A stretch of DNA of 64,000 nucleotides from Piezodorus guildinii (taxonomy: Eukaryota > Arthropoda > Insecta > Hemiptera > Pentatomidae): NCBI GenBank assembly GCA_023052935.1, contig CM041294.1, positions 11,580,414 to 11,644,413 of the forward strand. Direction: 5' to 3'. The notes under the pieces are model-generated. The model was not told where the DNA came from. It was given only the letters and a program-made list of their open reading frames with translations, and searched no databases. Each line of letters opens with the position of its first letter. Position 1 is the first letter of the stretch. This document shows, piece by piece, positions 32,829 to 44,762 of this stretch. Made by a program: the position numbers and the translations under genes.

Positions 32829-33694
32829 GAATGAATGAATGAATAATTTTATTTGCTTTCGGACTAACCCCGATACAAATAGAGCTGGCTACATAACAAA
32901 TATAGAATAAAAAACATACTTCAATAAAAGAGTTAGCAAGACACTAATTCACTATGTTATCAGCTCTAGGTACATTGTATTACAATAAAACTATAACAAA
33001 ATAACTCAAATACAATATATGAATAATATAATAGTTTACAATATAATAAATATATGTTTGACATAATATGGCGAAACACGATAAATAATATGATACAGTT
33101 AACAAACATGTTTATTCATTTATTATAAATGATCTGATTTGGCAACATTGCCTGGCATAATAATAAATATTTTTTAATTCATCAATATCATCGGTGGTAA
33201 ACAGGGCGATAAAATTTGTAATGTTCATATTTAAGGCCCTAGGGATGTAATGGGTTCGGTACGGTGCGTATATGGGACATCGAATGAAAATGTGGAATAA
33301 GTCCTCTCTTTCGTTGAGGTTACATAGCGTGCAGTTTTCGTTGGGTTTAAATTGGTAGTATATATTGTTAAATGTTAATTTAATATTGTAATTTCCAGAG
33401 AGTCTTAATTGTGCAAATATTTTTATGACAGGGAACGGTGCGTTTGATAATAAGTAAGCTTGAGGTTTATGTCTATTGTTATGAATGGACGGATAGAGTG
33501 GTTTGTATTTACCGGGGGTGATTAACTTTTGTTTATCTATTGTCTCCATATGATTTGTAAACAGTATCAATGTTTTGTGCATCTCTAACTGAAAAATAGC
33601 CGGGTTTTCTATTTCTAATATAGACTGTTTGTTTATTCGATTTAATATACAGTATAATTGGTGAAACCAGTTGTATTTTTGTTCTTTATAATAT
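32829..33694 (-). mobile_element. 5'-truncated LINE nested in family B, with 10-bp target-site duplication
   Basis: AAGAAATATT occurs on both sides (32819-32828 and 33695-33704), and the uninterrupted family B copy near 60300 has it once. On the minus strand the insert encodes a protein end, then a ~280-bp 3' UTR finishing in a TTCATTCATTC tail. Confidence 0.88.
33112..33690 (-). pseudogene. LINE ORF2 C-terminal region with Cys-His motif
   Basis: The open frame (stop before about 33690, no start of its own) encodes YKEQKYNWFHQLYCILNRIN, then HNNRHKPQAYLLSN, and CTLCNLNEREDLFHIFIRC, a C-x2-C...H-x4-C arrangement found near the C-terminus of many LINE ORF2 proteins. It ends RSFIINE. The reading frame itself is intact, so the insertion is fairly young or small. 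RT and endonuclease are absent because of 5' truncation. Clade not resolved. Confidence 0.7.
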
Positions 33695-34639
33695 AAGAAA
33701 TATTACTCCTTCAAAGAATGTATTACTATAAATATATGAATGTATCTTTATGATAAAATACCGTTGCCATCATGTTCGACATGCATTTGTAAAAATGGAA
33801 TTTTCAGAATTCATTAGTTTTATTAACTACGCAAAGGTTATTCATATAATAAAAACTTACAAACAAATTCAGAGTTCGGGAACGTCAATAGACTATAAAA
33901 GTTTAAAAATTGTTCTTTATGTAGAAAACAAATAGGAAAACTGTGATAATTTTGAGTTTCCTGAAAATTAAATAAATATTTATTTCTTGGTTTTACTTTT
34001 CACGACATATCTAAATTATAATATTTCTCAAGACTAAGTTGACTACACTAGTCAACACCTAACGCTAATAAAATATATGTCAAGTTCAGCCAAGTTAAAA
34101 TAAACCGATCCGCACTGGATATAGTAATAAACTGAACTGGAGTTTGAAAAAGTTATTGTCCAAGTTATTCAGCCACGTGTAAACAGTCTATAATTCGATT
34201 GGAAGCAATGAGGATATCAAATTAAAGGAAGTCTGGTCCTCATTTCGAATCACTTCTACAGTATATTTTAAACAGAATTCATCTAAAAAATATTTCTTTG
34301 TTAATAATATATCTACTTTTATCTGAAAAACGTTAAATCTCGGTATTCCGAACACTCAAGTAATATAAAATGGAATATATATATATATATATATATATAT
34401 CATCATCTATATATGTATATCTTTGCGGTTACTAATATTTTATTCAACATTTAATATTTTAAAATTAAATCAATGCTTTTTTACGTTATAAAATACAACT
34501 ACTTTTAACAAATTTATATTTTGGAATATGAACATACTCATTTGACGTTCTGGGCTTGACAAAATGTTGGTAGAAAGATGATCAAAATGTTTAGTCTCTA
34601 TTGAGTTAGTGAGTGGTGGATCGTTGTAGAGGATAATGT

Positions 34640-35055
34640 AACACATTTTTTACTTCCACTTACTATATATACATAAGTTGAGCGAAATTGAAAAGCAACT
34701 AAAGGAGAAAACTGAAAAAATATTTTTTAATGCAGTTTTTTGTTTTTGAACATAAGAACAGTAATATACATGTATGATATACCGTTGGAAAGCAAAAGAT
34801 TTTAGAAAAAATATTATCTCATACACAAGCTTTTAAAAATTAATAGAGAGTGATGAAAAGCCGATAAAACTAACTGATTGTCGTATATAATAATATAATC
34901 GATTATTTAATAAAACACAATTTTTCTATTTAAATCCATTTTAAATAATTCTTTTACAATGTATTTTCGTTTATAAATTTGTTTAAAAATTCTTGAATTG
35001 AAATAAATAACGGAGATAAGTGAATGTCGTGTGTTGCCCGCACCAGATTTTTCAT
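34640..35055 (+). repeat. Family A dispersed repeat, 3' half
   Basis: Starts at CACTTACTATATATA but jumps directly to AAGTTGAGCGAAATTG, then ATATACCGTTGGAAAGC, and ends GAATGTCGTGTGTTGCCCGC then ACCAGATTTTTC. Confidence 0.88.
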
Positions 35056-35295
35056 ACAGCGCATGTTTCTATTAAAACTAAATGTTTAGTTCTTTAACCC
35101 TTTTTCATCTCTAACTGTATTTTTAACAGCGTTGCGCTCTACGCACTCCTTTCATTTACCTGCCTCGTTAAAGAGGCAACAAAAACAAAAAAGGAATTTT
35201 GAAATACGGTTAGAGATTAAATATATAGCTAAGTAAAAGGAAAAATGTTGTAACACTTTATTACACAATGGTTTATTATTTCCTAATATTAACTA

Positions 35296-35450
35296 TATAA
35301 CTGTTTATAGGCAATTAGCTAATATGAAAAGCAAAAAACAATTAGGATATAACTGTTTATAGGCAATTAAATAATATGAAAAGCAATAAAAATTAAATAT
35401 TAGGATATAACTGTTTATAGGCAATTAAATAATATGAAAAGCAATAAATA
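35296..35450. repeat. 3 x ~55-bp imperfect tandem repeat
   Basis: ATATAACTGTTTATAGGCAA, then TAATATGAAAAGCAA occurs three times in succession with small length differences. Confidence 0.9.
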
Positions 35451-35559
35451 ATTAAAAGGAAAATGGCATATCACCATTGCTACTTCATAACGCCATATCT
35501 CTGCTAGTTGTGAACCAATTTCCATGATTCATATTACATTTCCTGAGAATATACTAGTA

Positions 35560-35960
35560 TAGATCAACTTTTTGTTTTTATTGATCGTGCTTTATTGTTT
35601 CTATACCTCTATGCATATTATTCTCAATCTTAAAAAATAACTGAGTCATGGGCGCATTTATAGATAAAATTTCAATTTTTTTTCTACTTATTTGCGGTTT
35701 TTTGTTTAAAAACCACTAATAATTTTTTTTTCTATTTCCACAAATATCTAATTTATGGTCGTATTTATTTATGGAGAAAATTTCAATCTTTTTTCTTTCC
35801 TTTTTATCTAATTCTCCGCTGTTTTTGGTCAAAAAACGCTTAAAAAAATGTTATCTATCTTTAAAAATTACTAAGTTATAGCCGTATTAATGGGTAATGT
35901 ATAGGCAAGATTTCTATCTTTTGTTTTTGTTGTTTATCGCGCTTTACTGATTCTAAGACT
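35560..35960. repeat. Degenerate internal repeat block
   Basis: Similar words recur roughly every 130-150 bp: AAAATAACTGAGTCATGGGC / AAATTACTAAGTTATAGCC, TTTTTGTTTAAAAACCAC / TTTTTGGTCAAAAAACGC, and TATCGCGCTTTAC-like words. Probably an old repeat related to family E. Confidence 0.4.
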
Positions 35961-35967
35961 CTGTACA

Positions 35968-36400
35968 TCATTCAACGGAAATACACCTTTTAGGGTCCCC
36001 TGAGTCCAAATAACCAAGTCCCACAAAAAGTTGTGTGTGTGTGGTAGCTCCCGGGCGGAAACGGTAAGTCCTATGAAACTGCGATTTCATACTGAAGACA
36101 ACTATACGCCCGAGACGTGACAAAACTTTTCTCATCAAAATGAGCTTACCAGAAGAGGCACTTTATATCATGCATTTTGCACCTTTTTTCGATTTTCTCG
36201 AAGTTAAATGTAATGTGGGTTTTATTCTGATTAAAGATTAATCACCAGATTTTTTATATAACACATGTTTTTATATAAAATCAATTTAATTTATTCTTTA
36301 ATAGTTTCACGTATTTTTATCTCTAACTGTATTTAAAAATTCTTTCATTGATTTTAAAAATGGAGGTAAGTGAAACTCCTGTGTTGCCCGGACCTGATTT
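35968..36400 (+). repeat. Family A dispersed repeat with internal deletion
   Basis: GGAAATACACCTTTTAGGG, ACCAAGTCCCACAAAAAG, GGCGGAAACGGTAAGTCC, ACGCCCGAGACGTGAC, then a jump to TTAATTTATTCTTTAATAG and an end at GTGTTGCCCGGACCTGATTT. Confidence 0.88.
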
Positions 36401-36469
36401 TTTAAAATAATTATAGGTGGTTTTTGGTTAAAAAAAAAAATAAATTGTTTTGTTATCTTAAAAAATAAC

Positions 36470-36740
36470 TGATTATTGAATTAAATCACTTTTAATCGGT
36501 CGCCATTTTAAAACTCAATGACTAGGTGTTAGGACCTTCGTTGCATGCACTAATCCTATTGTGGTGAATTTCAAAAAAATTAGTCCAGTAGTTTCGGGAA
36601 AATGCCTTTTCAACGGGGAAAAAGAAATAACGTTTCTTTTTACTTGTTGTTCGGATTCTACATATCTTGAAGCGCAAACTCTCAAATTTTAATGAGGTTT
36701 TTTTGTTTTGTCCTTTACAAATGTGCATAATTTAAAATGA
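36470..36740. repeat. Family E dispersed repeat fragment
   Basis: TTGAATTAAATCACTTTTAA, TCGGTCGCCATTTTAAAACT and GTAGTTTCGGGAAAATG match 44465-44605. Confidence 0.6.
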
Positions 36741-36755
36741 TAAATCAAAAGGAAT

Positions 36756-37070
36756 CACCTGTAACTAAGAGTGGCTAGCATAACGGGATTCTATGCCAAA
36801 GGTCACGGATACGAACCCGAAGGTGGTCCTAGCATTTTTTAATGGGATTAAAAAATCCTTAGTTATGCTGTCCTTCGGAGAGGACGTAAAAAGGTGGTCC
36901 CGAGCCTGTGCGATGTAAGGTCCATGTTAAAGATCTCCATCCTAATTAACCTGGATAGGCAAAATTTAGGGCTCTTTTAGGACAATTTATGCTACTGTAA
37001 CATCGTCCGATTAGCCACAGTAGCATAAAGTAACGTTAAATAAACAAAAAAGATAAAAAAAAAAAAAGGT
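36756..37070 (+). mobile_element. tRNA-derived SINE, family 2, copy 1
   Basis: Starts near ATCACCTGTAACTAAGAG. GTGGCTAGCATAACGGG resembles a pol III A box and ATACGAACCCGAAGG a B box about 40 bp later. The body is GGTGGTCC..GCCTGTGCGATGT, CCTGGATAGGCAAAAT, CATCGTCCGATTAGCC and ACGTTAAATAAAC, ending in an A-rich tail. It aligns over its whole length with 57692-57985. Confidence 0.8.
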
Positions 37071-37722
37071 TAAGGAATTAATTAAATTGAATTTCGATAG
37101 AAACACGTGTTTTATTAAATAATCTATTATATTATTATCTATAACAATCAGTTAGTTATATCCGATGTTCACCTCTCTTTATTAACTTTTACAATTTTAT
37201 TTAAAATATAATATTATGTTTTAAATCTTTTTAGCTTTCCAACGGTATATTATACATCTATGTTATTCTTCTTATGTTTAAAAACACAAAAATTGAATTT
37301 TAAAAACATTTCTTGCTCTTAACCTTTTATCCTTTAGTTGGATATCGAACCCGTTGGACTTGCATAAAATTCCGTTATTGGCCATTCCTCATAAGACGAT
37401 ATGTTTCATTATTTAGAATTTACAAAATGAAAGCTACTTAAGAAGAAGAAAATTTTACATATCGAAATTTAAGCCCTGTCAGACTATTTCAATGTTAATA
37501 AAACCTTTATGGAATTAAAGCACATTCAATTTTACATCTAAATAGCAAGGATAATCAGAAACGTTAGTGGCGCTTTTGAAAAAAAAAGAAGTGCAAAATG
37601 CGTGGTACAAAGTGGCTCCTCTGCGTTGTTGATTTTGATGCAAAAGTTGATGTAGCATAATTTTGTCTTAACGTGTATTTCCGTTGAACATTCTTTTGAT
37701 CGCAATATTTTCCCTTATTATA

Positions 37723-38705
37723 CACTGCCGGACAAAATTAAAGGATCACTTACAAATATTTATATTATTATTACATAAGAGATAAAAATAGGAATTCCTT
37801 TGTCTCAGACTGGACTTTGTGTTGCATCTTATCAAACTAATCCTCTACCTGTTTATTTTCCCACCCGTTTATGGAGAAAAGGGTCAGTTAATCCTCTTAT
37901 TTTCTTTCTTCCTATCAGTAAATGGTTAGTTGTTAGCAAAGATTCATCTTATTGAAGATTTTCTAACATTTAAGAGACTTTAGTTTTTACTTGTGAGTTT
38001 AGTAAGAACGTTGTGATGGCCAACAGAAGAGCATTGACCGAAGAGGAATCAATTCGTGCTGTTGCTTTGAGTGAAGAAGGGTTTTCTCAAAGGCATATTG
38101 CGCAACGGCTACAGCGGCCACAATCCGTAGTGTCCAGGGTGCTTAATAGGCACCGTCAAACTGGAGGGCATACAAGAAGAGTCGGACAAGGCCGTCCGAG
38201 GTCAACTTCCCACCGTGACGAGAGATTTTTGCTACTGCATGCTCTTCGGGATCGCCGATCAACTGGTAACAGTCTGCGTGGTCTCCTCCAGAGGTTCAGG
38301 AATCTGACCCACAAAATTTGGCAGATTTAAGGGAAATGTTAGTGGAAGAGTGGAACAACATGTAAGAGCCCTGGTCGCTGGAATGGGCAGGAGAATGGAA
38401 GCAATCATCAGAGCTAGAGGTGGGAATACCAATTATTGATCGTTTTCCTCGAATTCTTCCTTTTTATTCAGTTTCGTTATTTCATTTCATTTCAAAGATT
38501 TACTTTTACATTTTGAGACTGTAGAACATTTTTATTTTTTTCATTTGTTTTCCTATTAAAAATTTCTTGAAAAGAATTTTTTTTTTTATTACCCTTATAA
38601 TAAAGTGTGACTTCCAAAGAAAAAAGAATATTTTCAAAAATACCCTATGCTGTTCAGTAATTTCAAAATATTGAAGTGATCCTTTAATTTTTAAGTCCGG
38701 CAGTG
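37723..38705 (+). mobile_element. Tc1-like transposon, deletion derivative
   Basis: Terminal inverted repeats CACTGCCGGACAAAATTAAA and TTTTTAAGTCCGGCAGTG, with the inner AAGGATCACTT / AAGTGATCCTT also paired. TA is duplicated at 37721-37722 and 38706-38707. The 983-bp body retains only the ends of a transposase. Confidence 0.94.
38013..38440 (+). pseudogene. Tc1-like transposase, catalytic core deleted
   Basis: MMANRRALTEEESIRAVALS then EEGFSQRHIAQRLQRPQSVV and SRVLNRHRQTGG form the paired-type helix-turn-helix; GRPRSTSHRDERFLL is the usual linker and second DNA-binding domain. After SLRGLLQ the sequence jumps to a C-terminal scrap (LREMLVEEWNN, LVAGMGRRMEAIIRARGG), so the whole DDE catalytic domain is gone. 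A DNA-binding-only product of 105 residues is possible in principle. Confidence 0.9.
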
Positions 38706-39139
38706 TATATTTCATATATAGGTAAGTGAAAATAAAAATTATAAAAACGTAAAAGGTACATAAAAACTCCATGTTATCGACTTCAATTAAATAAACACGA
38801 ATTGCAAATATTTGATGTGCTAGGGCTGAATAATGGCGGACCGGAAGCGCCACGAAGAGCTGGAGGATTTCCATAACGAAATATTTTATCGTTTCAGCGA
38901 ACCACTTCCTCTCTGAGAGCCAATCCAATATTTACCAACTGCCCGGAGGGGGAGAGGTAGGATAAAGCGCGTATTTTTAGGATAGTTTTATGATTTGCAG
39001 ACATTTTTGCACTATACCTTTCCACAACGGCTGGTGAATTTTTATATTCAGAAATTAGGAGAGGAAAAGTTAAACAGCTTGTGTTTGTTTCATGCATTTA
39101 TTACGCTAATGGGTAAATGTATGAGCATCATAAACATTT

Positions 39140-39195
39140 TAAAAAAAATCTGGTGTGGTCCACACACCACTATCACTTACCTCCTTTGTATAATT
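39140..39195 (-). repeat. Family A 3' terminal fragment, minus strand
   Basis: AAAAATCTGGTGTGGTCCAC then CACTATCACTTACCTCC is the family terminus in reverse. 38736-39139 upstream has no recognisable gene. Confidence 0.8.
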
Positions 39196-39239
39196 TAATT
39201 TAAGAACTTTTAAGCCTGGCACCCAGGACTGTAGTAGAA

Positions 39240-39580
39240 ACTCGGTAAATTTCTACAACGTATAAGACCAGTCTGGACTTGCGGAGTTGAACTATGGGCT
39301 TCTACTAAGCCATCAAACTCTTCCCGCATCCAATTCTTACAATCTAAAATCCTTCGTAAAATCATCAACGCTCCTTACTTTGTCACGAATAAACTCGTCC
39401 ATAAAGACCTTAATGTTCCCTATGTTCCTGATTTGGCCCGAACCAGGTATCAATCTTTTCGTGACAAACTCCACACTCACTCTGACCCACTAGCTTCAAG
39501 CCTTTCTTCCTCTTCGATTCCTGATAATCCTCTGAGGCGCCTGATAAGGAGTTTGTCCCGATACCTTTTAGTTTAGAATA
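39240..39580 (+). pseudogene. Jockey-clade LINE ORF2 C-terminus (J5)
   Basis: One frame runs RPVWTCGVELWASTKPSNSS, RIQFLQSKILRKIINAPYFV, TNKLVHKDLNVPYVPDLART, and ends NPLRRLIRSLSRYLLV with a stop. It is the cleanest version of the C-terminus that J2, J3 and the fragment at 5185-5400 also carry. RT and endonuclease are absent (5' truncation). A 3' UTR follows to about 39690. Confidence 0.88.
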
Positions 39581-39879
39581 TTTAAAATATAGATTCCTTC
39601 CAATGGGAAGCTTCTCTACATGTATTTCATGTCATTTTATTATATAACCATCACATTTACTTGACGAAAAAAAGAAAGAACTTTAAGTAAAGTTATTGAT
39701 CAAAGAAAGGTTAAAGAATTACATTGAGTTTCATTAAATAACATATTATATTATTACACACCACAATCCCTTAGATATATCCGCATTTCACCACTTCACC
39801 ACTCTCTATTATTACTTTATACAACTTTCTATATATGATAAGTTTATTCTAAAATACCGAGGTTCCTAACGGTATACAT

Positions 39880-39880
39880 G

Positions 39881-39961
<81 letters not shown>
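39880..39961. repeat. (CT)n(AT)n compound microsatellite
   Basis: CT repeats from about 39881 change to TA repeats from 39901 to 39961. Confidence 0.97.
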
Positions 39962-39963
<2 letters not shown>

Positions 39964-40738
39964 TGTTAGGAAAAAAAAAAAATGACTGAAAACCAATACA
40001 TTTGCTCCTTTTCTCCTTCAGTTAGCTACCAAATTCATCCTTCTGCTATTGTTACCCGTATATTACCCGGCCAGTCAGTTATTTTCTATCTTTTCGTGAA
40101 TATAAAACCATAAATTTGAAAAAAATTCTGGTCAATACTTTTAGTATTAAAGCCGTTTTAAGTCAGTTTAAGTAAAGCCGTGTTGGGAAAATAGTTCTGA
40201 TTCCTCTATTTTTTTCAAATAGCAAATAAAAACAAAAAAATAACAATAAGATAAGGATATTCTTTGTCCCCACAACCCATCACCTAAATAGTGAAGAAAG
40301 TTGTTTTTAAATTCTTCAACGTGTGTGTTGTGGGAACAAAAAATACAAAGCATGTTGTTAGATTATTGTCAATTTTTGCTTTGATTTTATACTTAAAACA
40401 AATACAGGAATTAGAATGATTTTCCCACACATGTTTTCGCGCGTGACGCTGACTTACAATGGCTGCAACACTCAAAGTATTAGCCAGAAAATTTCTTATT
40501 TATGGTTTTATATTCACAAAAAGATAGAGAACAACTGGTCAAAAAATCACGAAAGTCAAAAATGTCGAGCGGCAATGTCTGGACGATTTTGAATGGAATG
40601 ACCCATAAATACAGGGTTGAATTTTATTTCGAAAAATATAATAGAATATTATTTAGTTATTTTTTAAAACTGAGACTATCAATTTTAATTGTATTATAAA
40701 ACATATATATTGGTATATTATTAATGTCTCTCTCTCTC

Positions 40739-40769
<31 letters not shown>

Positions 40770-41474
40770 TTCTTTATTATTAATTTATGTTTCTATATTA
40801 GATGATTATATAGTATAATTTATTTAAATCGTATGTGTAGCATTTTTCCCATTAAAATTTATTATTTATCATAGACATTATTTTTTCTAGAATAATATTT
40901 CATCAACATATTAGAAAGAAATAATTTCTATTTTTAGATAAATATAACCTATTTGCTTTATTGTTTAAATTTTAATTACTAATTTCTAGTTTTATCATTT
41001 TTATATAAATAATAGGAATCGATGGTAATAATATAAATTTTTTTATTAGTATTAAATATTTAGGCAATGCATGATACAATTAAATTAAATAAAGAGATAA
41101 ATACTTATCACACTATGGAGATGCGTTTTTTATGTTATGTTATTAATATTTGTTAATTAATAATAATTAATAAATAATTTATGAACTGATTTTTACCCAC
41201 CCCAAAAAAAAAAAAAAAAATCACCAACCAACATTTCTCTGAATATTTTTATACACTATTGTAATATTTATTTTTTGCAGCTAAGGAAATATTTTTTATC
41301 GTTATTAAATTAAAACATATAACAAACTTATATATTTATAAATATTTCGTTCCAAAACTCAAATATTTATTAAACCAAAATAAATAACTTTACATTTCTT
41401 AAAAAAACATTTAATGATCTAATTTATTAGTTTTCGACAGATTTTATAGTAACCTATTACTTTCAGTAATATCA
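39962..41474. other. Very AT-rich unassigned region
   Basis: Contains a compound (CT)/(TA) microsatellite at 40730-40768 and an A run at 41203-41220. Small frames look random. No gene or repeat identified. Confidence 0.4.
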
Positions 41475-42515
41475 TAAATATATATGTTACAATATATAGA
41501 TTTAAATAATGAACCTGTAAAATTCCATCAAACCGTTAAAAACCTTGGAGTAACCCTCGACCAATCTCTTTCCTGGAAAAACCACGTTTCCAAAATTTCT
41601 GGACGCACAATTTCCATCTTAAAACTCCTAAATCACCATCGTCACCTTCTTCCATTAGAAACACGCAGGCTTTTGGTTTGCTCACTAATATTCCCCCACT
41701 TTGACTACTGTTGTGCGGTGTATGGGGCTGTCTCTGGGGATCTTGAAGCTAAACTAAAACGATTATTTAACTGTGTGGTACGTTTCATCTTTGGGATATC
41801 CAGGGACACCTCTGTAACCCGATTCTACGAGGAGTTTAAGTGGCTTTACCCTTCCTACCGTTTTAAGTACTTCCTGGAATCCTTTCTCTTCCAAGTTCTC
41901 CGATCTCAACGTCCATCGTACATCTCTGATATACTTTCATTTAAATCCTCCATCCACTCCCGCAATACTCGTTCACGGTCTTCAGACCTGTATATAACGC
42001 CTCATCGAACCGCAGCCTTCGACAGATCTTTCCTTATCCGATCCTCGTCCATATGGAATTCTATTCCCTCTTATATCCGTCATTCCAATACTCTTCCTAT
42101 CTTCAAATCCCGTTTATTCAAATACATCCTGTCTATCCAATTTTCAAATGACCTCAAGTGATTTGCAAATTTCAATAAAGATCGGCAGAGAGAAACGATT
42201 ATTTATCACACTCTATTTTGTACATTAAAGATTTATGAATTTTATTTTATGCATAATTTATTTTGCAATGTATATATGAACATATTTTTATTTTTTTATT
42301 CTCGTCTAATTTGTTTTTTTCTAAATTATTATAAGAAGCTACCTATGAATTTACAACTATTATACATTTTCTTTGTCATTTCTGTTGCTTTTTGTTTATT
42401 TATTTTATTTTATTTTATTTTTTTACTCTAAGACATTGAAGCTCTAATTTAATTTGTCAGTAACATTATTCCGAAGGGACTTGTCCCAGAATAAATAAAG
42501 AATTTATTAATATTA
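41475..42515 (+). pseudogene. CR1-type LINE, 5'-truncated, with intact ORF2 C-terminus and 3' UTR
   Basis: A 225-codon frame covers the end of the reverse transcriptase and the C-terminal domain: VKNLGVTLDQSLSWKNHVSK (RT thumb region), RLLVCSLIFPHFDYCCAVYG, LKRLFNCVVRFIFGISR, then HSRNTRSRSSDLYITPHRTA, SIWNSIPSYIRHSN and FKSRLFKYIL before the stop at 42159-42161. These are standard CR1-type C-terminal motifs, and the same protein is encoded at 13345-13945. The 3' end carries GAAGGGACTTGTCCCAGAAT and AAATAAAGAATTTATT. Truncation begins near 41475; 5' sequence before that is plain AT-rich DNA. Confidence 0.88.
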
Positions 42516-42526
42516 TTATTGTATAT

Positions 42527-42535
42527 ATATATATT

Positions 42536-42620
<85 letters not shown>
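42527..42620. repeat. (TA)n microsatellite
   Basis: Several TA runs separated by AATAAA-like breaks. It follows the LINE tail directly. Confidence 0.95.
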
Positions 42621-42622
<2 letters not shown>

Positions 42623-42959
42623 AAATATATACATTATATAATAATAATATATGAAATATATAATTGGGAATTTAGACAGCGCAATATGAGACAGCGTGGA
42701 AGGGTCCAGTTCATTGAAGACAATTCATTGAGTCAAAGTGTTACGTTTCATTCATTTCGGTAGCGGAGTAACACAAGGATTGATTAACCAATTATTGAGC
42801 ATTTTATCGATATCTATAAACTCATTAGTGAAAATAATCGAGTTTATTGGACATATGTAATTTATCATATATTTAAAAGTAAATAATAATTTTGAATAAT
42901 TTAATATTTATTTTAAAAACAAAAGACAGATATAATAACGGCTACTTTTTATTTTCTTT

Positions 42960-43600
42960 AACCTATATATAAAATAAATAGTAAGGGGAAGTATTGCGAT
43001 CGTGAAAATTTTCTAAATCGAGCTTTCACCAGAAATACACGTTTTAGGGTCCTGAGTCCAATTCAAAATTCATATGAAACTGGAATTTCATATTTATGAC
43101 AACTATACGCCCGAGATGTTACAGTAACATTTTCATCAAAATTAGCTATCCAGAAAAGTCATTTTATTCTATGCATTTTCCAACCTTTCACGATTATCTC
43201 AAAAACGGCTTTTGATTCGAATAATTTTGATTAAAGTCGTTATATCGATGTAAAGTTAAATGGGATTTAATATCATCTAGGTTTTATTATGATTGCAATA
43301 GTCAGACATGGCTAAATTACCAATAATTTAAATTTTCATCCCCTAAAGTATCTTTCATTTTGTAGATTCTATAAAAATAATCATAATGATGTCTATTAAT
43401 GATGTCTAGATAATGATTATATAAAAATAATGATTGTCATAGATAATAATATAATAGATTATTTAATAAAACACATGTTGCTATTCAAACTCAACGTAAT
43501 CAATTCGTCAACAATTTATTTCCATGTTTAAAAAGCCTTAAATTTGTTTTTAACACCGGAGGTAACTAACATTCGTATGTTGCTCTCACCAGATTCTTAA
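42960..43600 (+). repeat. Family A dispersed repeat
   Basis: ATAGTAAGGGGAAGTATTGC, GAAATACACGTTTTAGGG, ACGCCCGAGATGTTAC, TCTCAAAAACGGCTTTTG, then a 3' end with TTTAACACCGGAGGTAAC and CTCACCAGATTCTTA. The stretch at 42621-42959 before it is unassigned. Confidence 0.88.
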
Positions 43601-43753
43601 TATTCGAATAGTTAAAATTTGTATTCTGTATAATTTTTGGAATTAAATAATTTATTAAAAAATAAAAATACAGAGGAAAGTATAGAAAACAAGGTACAAA
43701 TAATAATAACAAAAAATAAATTTTGAATATATAAAAGTGTATTTTATTTTATT

Positions 43754-44116
43754 TTGATTGTTATTGCTGTTACTTTAAACTTCCGAGGTCCCACTCACCT
43801 TTTTAGATTGCGAACCGATCCAGAGAAGAGGAGAAGGTTACATGTCAAGAAGTGGGAAGGGACTGGCACCCCCACCCTAGGGCTGGGGGGATCAATACAG
43901 CCGCTAGGCGCAGGGTCTGTCGTAGGGGGGGAGTATCTCGATCAGGCCGATAGTTGGAGGATCGTCCGGGGGTACTACGAAGAAGGAGGGTTTGCGGTGT
44001 CTGCAAGAGGTGGAAGGTCGGGGCGAGTCTTCTGGACACAAAGGGACCATCCTTTCAGGAATATTACACTGAAATACTACAGGATTGTCAGGAAAATTAT
44101 GCAGAATCAAGGCTAA
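43754..44116 (+). other. GC-richer island with unassigned open frames
   Basis: Distinctly GC-richer than its surroundings between 43785 and 44075, with a 120-codon plus-strand frame (RRRLHVKKWEGTGTP, SWRIVRGYYEEGG) and shorter minus-strand frames. I recognise neither. It may be part of an unidentified transposon. There is no support for calling a gene. Confidence 0.25.
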
Positions 44117-44189
44117 AAGAAAAAATCTGATGTGCAAAACACACTGGAAATTTGTTTATTTTTGTTTGGTCGATTACAAAGGTTCATTA

Positions 44190-44605
44190 TTGAAAATGAT
44201 AAACCAAAAGCATTTATACTAGACTTCATTACTATTTCCTTTTCTTTTCCTTCGATTTTTATTCAAGCAATTGAAAAAAAAATTACTGATTTAAGTACAC
44301 CTTGCATTTTTTCTCTATTGTCAATAATAACCAGGTTATCAGGGAATCACATCTCTTATAAGTTGTTGTTTGACCGTACAAGATTTTTTTTTCTTTGTTC
44401 TTCGCGGTGCCTTTATTTCGAAAATCTTTTTGTTTTTTCTCTATCTTCATAAATAACTGAGTTATTGAATTAAATCACTTTTAATTGGTCGACATTTTAA
44501 AACTAACCAGCTGATATCAACGACTTGGTGTTATGATCATAGTTCCATGGTCTAGTATTTTTAGGACAAATTTCATTAAACAATGTTCAGTAGTTTCGGA
44601 TAAAT
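44190..44605. repeat. Family E dispersed repeat
   Basis: Shares CCTTTTCTTTTCCTTCGATT, ATCAGGGAATCACATCTCTT and TATAAGTT with 58010-58130, and TTGAATTAAATCACTTTTAA with 36480-36500. Non-coding. Confidence 0.6.
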
Positions 44606-44762
44606 GATGCAGATGGCCAACGGCGAACACAAGATTTTTTTTATTTGGGAAGGGAAAGTAATTGTTTGGTCGATCACAATGGTTCATTTTTGAAAATTGT
44701 AAACCAAAACGGCAAAACTGGTAATTCTTAAGGTTACTAATTAAATTATATCATACAAATTC

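Larger units (their letters stand above)
32535..34370 (+). repeat. Family B dispersed repeat, interrupted by a nested LINE
   Basis: Two blocks (32535-32828 and 33705-34370) align in order to the reverse complement of 60490-59600. Landmarks are AAAAGTGCCCTAAA, TATTATCATTTGTC, ATATTACTCCTTCAAA, AGGTTATTCATATAATAAAA, ACCGATCCGCACTG and AATTCGATTGGAAGCAATG. The other copy has no interruption, so it shows the empty site for the LINE. No convincing protein. Confidence 0.85.
37075..38735 (-). repeat. Family A dispersed repeat, minus strand, split by a Tc1 element
   Basis: 37075-37722 runs from the 3' half (CGATAGAAACACGTG, CTTTCCAACGGTATAT, TTGGATATCGAA) to CAATATTTTCCCTTAT; 38706-38735 continues with TATATTTCATATATAGGTAA. 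Joined, they match the uninterrupted start of other copies. Confidence 0.85.

Noticed and set aside
43754..44137. Protein-coding gene in the GC-richer island
   Set aside because: Competing open frames on both strands, no recognisable motif, no start or splice context.
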